Assembly (NCBI GenBank): GCA_015490465.1
Contig: WFXS01000106.1
Location: 1 to 36,307 of the forward strand
Origin: Caldifarciminota bacterium
Lineage (GTDB): Bacteria; Hydrothermota; Hydrothermia; LBFQ01
Length of the DNA: 36,307 bases
Reading direction: 5' to 3'
Below are positions 30,585 through 36,307 of this stretch, piece by piece. The translations under genes and the position numbers were made by a program. Within the stretch, counting starts at the first letter, position 1. Every line of letters starts with the position of its first letter. The notes beneath the pieces were generated by a model. The model worked only from the letters and a program-made list of their open reading frames with translations. It ran no database searches and was not told where the DNA came from.

Positions 30585-31310
30585 ATGCCTAAGAGCAAAC
30601 GGGCGCTCTTTTACGTAAGCCTGTTACTCATAACGGTTTTTCTGTGGAACACGGGGATACTCTACCCCGTGAGGATGCTCGCCGTCTTCTTCCACGAGCT
30701 ATGGCACCTCCTCGCATCCCTCTCTACGGGGGGCAGGGTGAGGGAGTTCGTACTCGTACCTCAGGAGGGCGGACACGTGATTACGGAAGGGGGGAACGCC
30801 TTTCTCGTAGGGACCGCCGGATACCTCGGTTCCCTCCTGAGCGGGATCGTTATACTCGTCCTCTCCGACAGGACGAAGTTTGACCGTCTCGTGGCGGGGG
30901 TGTTGGGTCTCATCGTCGTCTTCATAGGCTTCGCCTTCGGAGATACCCTCTTCACGGTACTCTTCTGTCTCATTGTCGGCTCTCTCCTCCTCGGTATGGC
31001 TCTATTTCTGCCATCGGAGATTAACGACCTCGTCCTCCGTTTCCTCGGCCTCTCCGTGATGTTGTACGCTCCGTACGATGTGTTCACCGACGTGTTCCTG
31101 TCCAACGCTTACTTAAGCGACGCCGGGCTGCTATCGGAGAGGGTGGGGGGATCTCCCCGCCTATGGGGTACGTTGTGGATGATGATTTCGCTGATAGCAA
31201 TTTCCTCCGTTATGGTTTACCTGCTGAACAAACCCCTACCGGGCGAGGAGGTGGAAGGGGAAGGTGAAACCCATACGGAAGATTACGGGGACGATTGGAG
31301 GGACGTATAA
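30585..31310 (+). CDS. M50B-like membrane metallopeptidase homologue
   Basis: 241 residues with about six helices. HELWH near residue 38 (FFHELWHLLASLSTGGRV) is an HExxH zinc motif, and GYLGSLLSGIVILVL follows as in the M50B-like group. The usual distant Asp ligand (NxxPxxxxDG) is not obvious, so activity is uncertain. The C-terminal tail is acidic (PGEEVEGEGETHTEDYGDDW). Its ATG begins at the base after the tryptophanase TGA, so translation is probably coupled. The functional link to tryptophanase is unknown. Confidence 0.72.
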   Translation: MPKSKRALFYVSLLLITVFLWNTGILYPVRMLAVFFHELWHLLASLSTGGRVREFVLVPQEGGHVITEGGNAFLVGTAGYLGSLLSGIVILVLSDRTKFDRLVAGVLGLIVVFIGFAFGDTLFTVLFCLIVGSLLLGMALFLPSEINDLVLRFLGLSVMLYAPYDVFTDVFLSNAYLSDAGLLSERVGGSPRLWGTLWMMISLIAISSVMVYLLNKPLPGEEVEGEGETHTEDYGDDWRDV

Positions 31311-31318
31311 ACAAAAAA

Positions 31319-31392
31319 TTGCGGGGGCGGGATTTGAACCCGCGACCTCCGGGTTATGAGCCCGGCGAGCTTCCTGGCTGCTCCACCCCGCG
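31319..31392 (-). tRNA. initiator tRNA-fMet (CAT anticodon)
   Basis: The minus-strand cloverleaf starts CGCGGGG and ends CCCCGCA plus A73, giving the C1-A72 mismatch that marks bacterial initiator tRNA. The anticodon stem ends in GGG/CCC pairs (GCCGGGCTCATAACCCGGA), another initiator feature, and the T-arm is GCGGGTTCAAATCCCGC. CCA is not encoded; a T6 run (31313-31318) follows as terminator, 3 bp from the end of the convergent membrane peptidase gene. Confidence 0.97.
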
Positions 31393-31403
31393 ATCTGAGG
31401 CGT

Positions 31404-31432
31404 ATATTATAAGGGTGAAACGCAACCGCGTG
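31404..31432 (-). promoter_or_regulatory. tRNA-fMet promoter, duplicated copy of the paralogue promoter
   Basis: The -10 box TATAAT (31406-31411) lies 13 bp before the tRNA 5' end and is preceded by GTTTCACCCT. Nearly the same sequence (CACGCGG-T-CGTTTCACCCTTA-AAT pattern) lies at 31887-31915 before the next gene, part of a tandem duplication. Confidence 0.65.
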
Positions 31433-31876
31433 CTACCGCAGGCTCTTCAGAATGAGATGGGCGCTGAGGACGAGCATAAGGGCTTGAGTGATAGCGAACG
31501 GTATCAATCCCCCATCAAGTGGGAGCGTCAGAAGGTAGTATATGACCCCGACCAGGAGGACGAAGATGGCAAAACCGTCGCTGAAGGAAAAGGCAGAAGG
31601 TCTTTCATCCTCTTTCACAAGGACCTTTCGGGCAATATAAACGAGGACCGCGAGGACCGATAAGCCCGTTGAGAATACCTGTATCTGCATGGGGCGTATC
31701 AGAGGCCTTTCCATCTCCGGTACCGTTAACGACCATATGAACACCGCGATTACCCCTATGACAGATATTCCGATAATAATGCTCTTAGTAGAGATAAGTT
31801 TCCGGATCCACCCTTTCTTTTCCTCCTTTTCCTTTGTCCCCGAAGACTGAAGGTCTGCTGATTTTTCCATTTTCAT
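31433..31876 (-). CDS. four-helix membrane protein, tandem paralogue A
   Basis: 147 residues from the ATG at 31874-31876 (an ATG at 31888 abuts the -10 box, so it is less likely; one at 31870 is also possible). A highly charged N-terminus (MEKSADLQSSGTKEKEEKKGW) is followed by helices SIIIGISVIGVIAVFIWSL, IQVFSTGLSVLAVLVYIARKV, AIFVLLVGVIYYLLTLPL and IPFAITQALMLVLSAHLIL, ending KSLR. The second half matches the neighbouring protein at 31916-32497 (DGFxIFxLLVGxIYY...SAHLILKSxR). I do not recognise the family. Promoter TACAAT lies 12 bp upstream. Confidence 0.65.
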   Translation of the reverse strand: MKMEKSADLQSSGTKEKEEKKGWIRKLISTKSIIIGISVIGVIAVFIWSLTVPEMERPLIRPMQIQVFSTGLSVLAVLVYIARKVLVKEDERPSAFSFSDGFAIFVLLVGVIYYLLTLPLDGGLIPFAITQALMLVLSAHLILKSLR

Positions 31877-31888
31877 TTTACCGTGCAT

Positions 31889-31894
31889 ATTGTA
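31889..31894 (-). promoter_or_regulatory. -10 box of paralogue A
   Basis: TACAAT in the CCCTTACAAT context, within a roughly 29-bp segment nearly identical to the tRNA-fMet promoter. Confidence 0.55.
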
Positions 31895-31915
31895 AGGGTG
31901 AAACGTACCCGCGTG

Positions 31916-32497
31916 CTACCGCATACTCTTCAAGATGAGGTGGGCGCTGAAGACGAGCATAAAGGCCTGAATAATGGCGAACGAAAGAAGATCTTTATCT
32001 TTAGTGGGCGGAGGGGTAAGGGCGTAGTAAATAATGCCAACCAGCAGAAGGAAGATTATGAAGCCATCAGTGAAAGGAAGACCGGTAAGTTTGTTGTTTT
32101 TCTTTTCTTTGGAAGTCCCCTTCTCAGCACCCGAGGAGCGAACTTTAGCCGTTCCATAAAGGAAAAGGAGATAGAAAACTATAGCAAAAACTGATATTTC
32201 CAGCGATATAACCTGTACTATTGCCCCCAGTGCGTTTACGTTCACCGATTTTGCATTTTTTGCATTTTCTGTATTTAAAATTGCATTCAAAACATTTGCA
32301 TTTAGCATTACATTCAAAACCCAGTTCAGTAGTGATAATCCGGCTACTATTAATGATACTGCAATCGCTATAGCCATTTTTGTACATCCCCACTTGCTTA
32401 TATTCGGCTCTTCAGGTTGACCACCAGTCCTCCTTTTTCCCGGTGCCTGCAGCTGTTCACTTGATTTTTCGGTATTATTCGCCTTCTCCCCGGCCAC
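31916..32497 (-). CDS. membrane protein with Asn-rich repeat, tandem paralogue B
   Basis: 193 residues from GTG (32495-32497), 6 nt after TAAAAT. The N-terminus is polar and charged, followed by helix IAIAVSLIVAGLSLLNWVL and an unusual Asn/Ala-rich stretch (about 68-90, NVMLNANVLNAILNTENAKNAK). Further helices are VQVISLEISVFAIVFYLLFLY, a charged loop with SKEKKNNKL, IIFLLLVGIIYYAL and a last helix ending SAHLILKSMR. The end is homologous to paralogue A. The central DNA is strikingly AT-rich and built from AATGCAAA-like units, unlike all neighbours. The family is not recognised. Confidence 0.65.
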   Translation of the reverse strand: MAGEKANNTEKSSEQLQAPGKRRTGGQPEEPNISKWGCTKMAIAIAVSLIVAGLSLLNWVLNVMLNANVLNAILNTENAKNAKSVNVNALGAIVQVISLEISVFAIVFYLLFLYGTAKVRSSGAEKGTSKEKKNNKLTGLPFTDGFIIFLLLVGIIYYALTPPPTKDKDLLSFAIIQAFMLVFSAHLILKSMR

Positions 32498-32503
32498 GAG
32501 GTT

Positions 32504-32534
32504 ATTTTAAGGGAGAGTTGAAGGATATTTCAAC
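32504..32534 (-). promoter_or_regulatory. paralogue B promoter with upstream dyad
   Basis: TAAAAT (32504-32509, context CCTTAAAAT) is 6 bp before the GTG. A perfect dyad, GTTGAA-6 nt-TTCAAC (32517-32534), lies 7 bp upstream of the box, where a -35 element would be. It starts right at the end of the acyltransferase gene, so it could also be a weak hairpin for that transcript. Confidence 0.5.
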
Positions 32535-33650
32535 CTACCACGGATTTAATGCAAATACCATAGCAAAGAACTTCCAGACGCTCCGGGATAGTTTCTGACC
32601 GTACCGATTCCTCAACATCTCCCACGTGTAAACGAAGGTGGCAGTTACGAGGAATATCATCCCTCCCACAATTAGAGAGTCCACCCATCCCCTGTGACCG
32701 TAAAAGCGTGTCAGAGGAGCGGTAAAGGGCGAGCCGTAAACTATAGCGTTGTGGAATGCGTAGGACATGAGGGAGTTCCTTCCGAGCATGGCCAGAAACT
32801 CTGAGTGAAACCCGAAGTTTTCGGCCGCTATGAGGGCGAACAGGATGAGCATAAGGGTTCCCACCCGTACCAGAATGTTGTACACGTGGCCCTCAGAAGG
32901 GGGGTAGGGTACGAAAACGGTAAGGGCAACTGCTAAGGACACTGCGGCCATCAGGCCGAAGGTTATACGCCTGTCCACGAAGTAGGAGCTTCCAAGAGTT
33001 GAACCGAAGAACATGTACCCCCAGTAGGGAAATACGGGGAAAAGGGAACCCTCCCGCGTGAAGTACGGTGCTATGAACATGGGCAGGCTCTTCCCCCACT
33101 CCCACACCCACGGGGTAGAGAGCCAGAACAACGCCGTCAGGAAGAGGAATATCCCCATCCTCACCACGGGGGATTTAACGAGCCTCAGGACGGAGGTTAT
33201 TACCAGTACTCCGGAACCTATGCTTATAAGTATCTCCACCCTTTTGAAGATGTGGAGACCGTTCACGAACCATTCGGGAGGAGACCCACCCTTTATAAGC
33301 GGAAGGTTCAGGGTAATACCGAGAGAGGAGGTCACGAACAGGATAGAGAAAAGGACGAGAAGCATAAGGGATTTTGTAGGTAGCTGGGTGGCATAACCAA
33401 AGGCCATCAGTTCTATGCCCCTTCTCAACCTTCGCCAGAATTTGGTGTCGTTGTAGGTGTATACGGCCAGAAATCCGGAGGAGACGAGGAAAGCGGGAGC
33501 CACGAGACCGTTAAAGAAAGCGACGGAGTGGTACAGCGGAGTAGACTTTATAGACGGGATTATCAAACCGTCAAGGGTGTGGGTCGGGATCATCCATATT
33601 ACGAAGAGGCCTTTCAGATAATCAAAAAACAACAACCTTTTTTTACTCAT
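32535..33650 (-). CDS. multi-pass membrane acyltransferase-like protein (DUF1624/HGSNAT or OpgC type)
   Basis: 371 residues from the ATG at 33648-33650, about ten helices. The first segment (KRLLFFDYLKGLFVIWMIPTHTLDG) matches the start of the acyltransferase families that use an N-terminal R/KxxxxDxxKG motif and a His in helix 1 (His30 area). AAENFGFHSEFLAMLGRNSLMSYAFHN is the typical late motif (LGRxSLxxYxxH). Such proteins transfer acetyl or succinyl groups to periplasmic glycans. An upstream GTG frame extends into a terminator hairpin and is rejected. No good promoter or Shine-Dalgarno site is visible; the gene probably receives read-through from rpe across the hairpin. Confidence 0.78.
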   Translation of the reverse strand: MSKKRLLFFDYLKGLFVIWMIPTHTLDGLIIPSIKSTPLYHSVAFFNGLVAPAFLVSSGFLAVYTYNDTKFWRRLRRGIELMAFGYATQLPTKSLMLLVLFSILFVTSSLGITLNLPLIKGGSPPEWFVNGLHIFKRVEILISIGSGVLVITSVLRLVKSPVVRMGIFLFLTALFWLSTPWVWEWGKSLPMFIAPYFTREGSLFPVFPYWGYMFFGSTLGSSYFVDRRITFGLMAAVSLAVALTVFVPYPPSEGHVYNILVRVGTLMLILFALIAAENFGFHSEFLAMLGRNSLMSYAFHNAIVYGSPFTAPLTRFYGHRGWVDSLIVGGMIFLVTATFVYTWEMLRNRYGQKLSRSVWKFFAMVFALNPW

Positions 33651-33661
33651 CACCAAAACAC

Positions 33662-33690
33662 TCCCCACCCCGTTATCTCAGGGGTGGGGA
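33662..33690 (-). terminator. terminator/attenuator hairpin between the 36-residue gene and the acyltransferase
   Basis: Perfect 10-bp stem TCCCCACCCC/GGGGTGGGGA with a 9-nt loop, followed on the minus strand by GTGTTTTGG. It lies 12 bp after the small-gene stop and 11 bp before the acyltransferase ATG, so it could end the mini-gene transcript or attenuate the next gene. Confidence 0.65.
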
Positions 33691-33702
33691 CTCTTCACCT
33701 CT

Positions 33703-33813
33703 TCAGTAGGTTATGAGAATGCTTCCCCCACGGGAAGACGTCCTGCCAAGTACCCTCGGCTTTTGGTAAGGCTTGCGCTGGGAAATGCGTGGAACGCGCC
33801 TTTCCTTGTTCAT
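33703..33813 (-). CDS. 36-residue basic peptide gene
   Basis: The frame MNKERRVPRISQRKPYQKPR followed by VLGRTSSRGGSILITY has ten Lys/Arg and one acidic residue, no helix-forming membrane segment and no Cys. It has its own TATAAT (33836-33841), a strong Shine-Dalgarno site (AAAGGAGGT, 5 nt before ATG), and a hairpin after the stop, so it forms a complete mini transcription unit just downstream of rpe. In RNA reading through from rpe, a 10-bp stem would cover the Shine-Dalgarno site. Possible roles are a small RNA- or ribosome-binding protein or a regulated toxic or modified peptide; no family is recognised. A chance ORF is possible but unlikely given the signals around it. Confidence 0.6.
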   Translation of the reverse strand: MNKERRVPRISQRKPYQKPRVLGRTSSRGGSILITY

Positions 33814-33820
33814 GTTCTAC

Positions 33821-33847
33821 CTCCTTTATACGGGTATTATAAAGGAG
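33821..33847 (-). promoter_or_regulatory. 27-bp dyad holding -10 box and sequestered Shine-Dalgarno site of the 36-residue gene
   Basis: Arms CTCCTTTATA and TATAAAGGAG are perfectly complementary over 10 bp with a 7-nt loop. On the minus strand the first arm includes the rpe stop codon and most of TATAAT; the second arm is the Shine-Dalgarno region. Transcription from this TATAAT should begin near 33829-33831, after the first arm, leaving the site free. Confidence 0.65.
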
Positions 33848-34472
33848 AACCGGGGTCCGTTCCAGCGGGTTTGCGACCTCTGAAAAAGGCAGCTCCCATG
33901 ACCACCTCATCGGCAGGCCCGATTTTGGATAAATTTTCCCACTTAACCCCTCCGTCAACCGTTATGGTGAACCTTAGATCCCTCTCCCTCCTCATTCTGT
34001 CCAGCTCGGAAACCTTGGGGAGTACCCACTCTAACATCCTCTGACCGGCAAAGCCGGGGTAAACGGTCATAACGAGGACCTGATCCACCTTATCTAACAA
34101 CTTCAGGAGTCGGGAAACAGGCGTATCGGGTGAAATCGCGATCCCTGCCTTTAGACCTGCCTCGCGTACCCTGCGGAGGGTGGAGGATAAGAAAGCCGAG
34201 CTCTCGTAATGAACCGTTATCCTGAAGACTCCGGGGAGGACAAAGCGGTGGATGTAGCGGTCGGGATGGGTGAGCATTAAGTGTACGTCCAGAGGTTTTC
34301 CCGTCCTCTCGTGTATGGCTCTGGCCAGGTCTGGCCCAAGGGTGAGGTTGGGGACGAAGTGGCCGTCCATCACGTCCACGTGGATGAAATCCCCCTCCTT
34401 CGCCCTCTCCAGCTCCTCGTAGCACCTCGCCCAGTTGGCGGCTATTACGGAAGGTCCTACGCGGTACCTCAT
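33837..34472 (-). CDS. rpe: ribulose-phosphate 3-epimerase
   Basis: 211 residues, a TIM-barrel enzyme interconverting ribulose-5-phosphate and xylulose-5-phosphate. It has VGPSVIAANWARCYEELERA, the metal-binding HVDVMDGHFVPNLTLGPDLARAI, DVHLMLTHPDRYI, VLVMTVYPGFAGQRML (the usual MSVNPGFGGQ reads MTVYPGFAGQ) and the phosphate-binding TVDGGVKWEN and MGAAFF. All metal ligands (His, Asp, His, Asp) are in place. The C-terminus (RGRKPAGTDPGSPL) is slightly shorter than usual. Its ATG overlaps the carboxylase stop by 4 nt, so it lies in that operon. Confidence 0.93.
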   Translation of the reverse strand: MRYRVGPSVIAANWARCYEELERAKEGDFIHVDVMDGHFVPNLTLGPDLARAIHERTGKPLDVHLMLTHPDRYIHRFVLPGVFRITVHYESSAFLSSTLRRVREAGLKAGIAISPDTPVSRLLKLLDKVDQVLVMTVYPGFAGQRMLEWVLPKVSELDRMRRERDLRFTITVDGGVKWENLSKIGPADEVVMGAAFFRGRKPAGTDPGSPL

Positions 34473-36010
34473 AACGGTATGTTGCTGTGCTTCTTGGGCG
34501 GGAGGGTCTGACGCTTGTTCCTGAGGAGGCGGAGTCCCTTTATCAAGACCTGACGGGTCTTTGACGGTTCAATTACATCGTCTATGTATCCGAGGGAGGC
34601 GGCGTAATACGGGTTGGCGAACTTCTCTCTGTACTCCCTCGTCAGTCGGTCTATCAGCTCCTGCGGATTCTCGGCCTCTGCTATCTCCTTCTTGTAGAGT
34701 ATCTTAACTGCTCCCTCCGGCCCCATGACGGCGAACTCGGCCGTTGGCCACGCGTAGTTGAGGTCCGCCCTTACCTGCTTGGACCCAAGGACGCAGTAGG
34801 CCCCACCGTAGGACTTACGCACCACAACGGTTATCTTTGGCACGGTGGCCTCCGCGTAGGCGAATAGGAGCTTCGCCCCGTGCCTTATTATCCCACCATG
34901 TTCCTGCTCAACTCCGGGCATGAAGCCGGGGATGTCCTCAAAGGTTATTATGGGGATGTTGAAGGCGTCGCAGAACCGCACGAAACGGGCCGCCTTCACC
35001 GAGGCGTTTATGTCTAACGCACCGGCCAGATGGAGGGGTTGCTGGGCGACTATCCCGACGGGAAAACCGCCGAGACGGGCGAAACCCACTACGATGTTGG
35101 GAGCGAAGTTCTCGTGTACCTCAAAGAACTCCCCGTTGTCCACTATCCTGCGTATAACGTCCTTCATATCGTAACCCTGATAGGGGTCCGCCGGTACTAT
35201 GTAGTTGAGGTCGGGGTCCTCCCGGTCTTCGGGGTCATCCGTGGGTACGTAGGGCGGATCTTCGGCGTTGTTGGAGGGGAGGTAGGAGAGGAGCTTCCTT
35301 ATCCCCTCAAAAACCTCGGCCTCGCTGTCGTACACGAAGTGGGCCACCCCCGACTTCTCGGCGTGGACGTCGGCACCTCCCAGCTCTTCGGGTGTAACGT
35401 CTTCATGAGTTACCGCTTTTACGACCTCAGGTCCGGTTATGAACATGTAGCTCGGCCCACGTCTCATGAAAATGAAGTCGGTTATGGCCGGGCTGTAAAC
35501 GGCCCCACCAGCCGATGGACCAAGTATGGCCGAGATCTGGGGTATCACGCCGGAGGCGAGGACGTTACGCAGGAATATCTCGGCGTATCCGCCGAGGGAG
35601 GCCACACCGTCCTGTATCCGGGCCCCTCCGGAGTCGTTCAGGCCGATTACGGGTACCCCTACCCGCATAGCCGTGTCCATAACCTGCACTATCTTCTTAG
35701 CGTTGCTCTCGGATATGGTGCCACCGATTACGGTGAAGTCGTGGGCAAAGATGCCGACCGGTCTCCCGTCTATGGTGCCAAAGCCGGCGACGACGCCGTC
35801 GCCGTAGTACTTCTGCTTTACATCGGGGTTGCGGTGGGTGACGAATACCCCTATCTCCATAAAGGAACCTTCGTCCAGAAGGTAGTCTATCCTTTCTCTT
35901 GCCGTCAACTTGCCCTTCTCGTGCTGGCGCTTTATCCTCTCCGGTCCTCCTCCCTCGTAGGCTTTTTTCTTCATCTCCTTGAGCTGTCTCAGTTTCTCCT
36001 CTATGCTCAT
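34469..36010 (-). CDS. acyl-CoA carboxylase, carboxyltransferase (beta) subunit
   Basis: 513 residues from the ATG at 36008-36010, normal for propionyl-/methylmalonyl-CoA carboxylase beta chains. The N-terminus has LKEMKKKAYEGGGPERIKRQHEKGKLTARERIDYLLDEGSF. The two crotonase-like halves carry FGTIDGRPVGIFAHDFTVIGGTISE, IGLNDSGGARIQDGVASLGGYAEIF, SAGGAVYSPAITDFIFM, and then PGFMPGVEQEHGGIIRHGAKLLFAYAEATVPKITVVVRKSYGGAYCVLGSK. It carboxylates propionyl-CoA or acetyl-CoA using biotin on a partner not seen here; alternatively it is the carboxyltransferase of a sodium-pumping decarboxylase. The open frame extends 30 codons upstream across the -10 box, so the shorter start is used. Confidence 0.9.
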   Translation of the reverse strand: MSIEEKLRQLKEMKKKAYEGGGPERIKRQHEKGKLTARERIDYLLDEGSFMEIGVFVTHRNPDVKQKYYGDGVVAGFGTIDGRPVGIFAHDFTVIGGTISESNAKKIVQVMDTAMRVGVPVIGLNDSGGARIQDGVASLGGYAEIFLRNVLASGVIPQISAILGPSAGGAVYSPAITDFIFMRRGPSYMFITGPEVVKAVTHEDVTPEELGGADVHAEKSGVAHFVYDSEAEVFEGIRKLLSYLPSNNAEDPPYVPTDDPEDREDPDLNYIVPADPYQGYDMKDVIRRIVDNGEFFEVHENFAPNIVVGFARLGGFPVGIVAQQPLHLAGALDINASVKAARFVRFCDAFNIPIITFEDIPGFMPGVEQEHGGIIRHGAKLLFAYAEATVPKITVVVRKSYGGAYCVLGSKQVRADLNYAWPTAEFAVMGPEGAVKILYKKEIAEAENPQELIDRLTREYREKFANPYYAASLGYIDDVIEPSKTRQVLIKGLRLLRNKRQTLPPKKHSNIPL

Positions 36011-36018
36011 AGGTGGGA

Positions 36019-36024
36019 AATTTA
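36019..36024 (-). promoter_or_regulatory. -10 box of the carboxylase-rpe operon
   Basis: TAAATT in the CCTTAAATT context on the minus strand, 8 bp before the ATG. It differs by one base from the common TANAAT form. Confidence 0.5.
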
Positions 36025-36307
36025 AGGGGGACTTGAACCTGCCGTCCCAGAAAAGTACTTCCTGAAGCTCTCGTCCACGTCTCCCACTTTTTTGTTCCAC
36101 GGAGTTGGGTTCGGACGTTGGATTTCTGTATCCTTGATAGCCGGTGGGTACGGGATAGGACTAGGCCCGGTGTACCTTCACAAATAGCACACCCGATGTG
36201 CGGGTTTCCAGCAGGCTATCACTTCGGAGAATCTAAGGGAACGGGGGCCGTATTGCCAGATAAAGGCCGCAGCAATAGTACGGAGTAAAATTTTACGCCA
36301 TATACGG
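36025..36307. other. gene-poor right end with possible RNA structure
   Basis: No convincing gene lies here. A perfect 8-bp stem TGATAGCC/GGCTATCA (36135-36142, 36214-36221) encloses two hairpins, GGTAC/GTACC (36147-36151, 36172-36176) and GCACA/TGTGC (36187-36191, 36197-36201), forming a possible three-way junction. A further hairpin, CCGTATTGC with GCAAT and ACGG (36248-36283), lies beside TAAAATTTTA (36286-36295), a symmetric sequence that reads as a -10 box on both strands. An in-frame but start-less, Pro-rich open frame (RYTGPSPIPYPPAIKDTEIQ) also crosses this stretch on the minus strand. Confidence 0.35.

Larger units (their letters stand above)
31404..31983. repeat. tandem duplication: paralogue 3' end plus promoter, two copies
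   Basis: About 80-95 bp at 31404-31498 and 31887-31983 align closely over the shared segment AAGGGTGAAACG, CCGCGTGCTACCGCA and GGGCGCTGA-GACGAGCATAA-GGC. Each copy holds the last 20-odd codons of a paralogue, its TAG stop, and the promoter of whatever lies downstream. The offset is about 483 bp, one gene length, as expected for a tandem gene duplication. Confidence 0.75.

Noticed and set aside
33703-33813. Lasso peptide or other RiPP precursor
   Set aside because: A YxxP-like stretch is present, but there is no acidic ring residue at the required distance, no Cys, and no maturation enzyme genes nearby.
35030-36025. Long open frame on the plus strand opposite the carboxylase gene
   Set aside because: It is a shadow created by GC-rich codon use; the minus strand encodes an unmistakable carboxyltransferase and the plus frame has no family features.
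36013-36100. tRNA or tmRNA end suggested by GGTTCAAGTCC on the minus strand
   Set aside because: The T-stem does not pair and no anticodon arm or resume-codon frame can be built, although GTGGGA/TCCCAC pairing is present by chance.
1-36307. CRISPR arrays, insertion sequences, prophage
   Set aside because: No spaced direct repeats, transposase, integrase or phage genes were seen on either strand.

Overview
The window looks like a GC-rich chromosome segment from a thermophilic, diderm (outer-membrane) bacterium. The thermophile reading rests on heavy AGG/ATA codon use and many charged residues. The diderm reading rests on a TonB-dependent receptor-like barrel ending in Phe and on a secreted Asp-box protein with a C-terminal domain of the type IX secretion sorting kind. 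This mix resembles uncultured thermophilic lineages such as Hydrothermae/WOR-3, but that placement is only a guess. There are no phage or transposon genes and no CRISPR array; most genes are core metabolism or envelope functions.

Layout. 1-4755 (minus strand): riboflavin synthase, a small membrane protein, glycerate 2-kinase, a glycosylglycerate-synthase-like glycosyltransferase, an RNase III-like/dsRBD/DJ-1 fusion, and the start of a gene that leaves the window. 4818-5678 (+): an EamA transporter. 5829-11872 (minus): a sulfide:quinone oxidoreductase/DUF1641 pair, a WbaP-type sugar-phosphate transferase, a MacB/FtsX-type ABC exporter and ispG. 11930-21241 (mostly plus): yidC, an M50 protease, a DUF2752 protein, the receptor, a GT-C glycosyltransferase, tldD, secG and a GT4 glycosyltransferase. 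21242-26988: an aldo/keto reductase (minus), then polX, gcvH, gcvPA and a DASS transporter (plus). 27037-29184 (minus): the Asp-box protein, a small secreted protein and tRNA-His. 29244-31310 (+): tryptophanase and an M50-like membrane protein. 31319-36010 (minus): tRNA-fMet, two tandem paralogous membrane proteins, a membrane acyltransferase, a 36-residue basic peptide gene, rpe and an acyl-CoA carboxylase beta subunit. The last 300 bases hold possible RNA structure and no clear gene.

The most striking feature is regulatory. Nearly every transcription unit starts with a box of the form (C/T)TTANAAT placed only 5-9 bp before the start codon, usually with no Shine-Dalgarno site and no recognisable -35 box. 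This implies leaderless mRNAs. The two tRNA genes act as an internal control: their box lies 13 bp upstream, leaving room for a short 5' leader. Operon-internal genes instead use strong Shine-Dalgarno sites or ATGA overlaps. The rule corrects several starts, including GTG, TTG and one probable ATT codon. It also exposes an internal promoter for the DJ-1 half of the fusion, and a mini-gene whose ribosome-binding site is sealed by a 10-bp stem in read-through RNA but free in RNA from its own promoter. Several perfect dyads overlap these compact promoters and are candidate operators.
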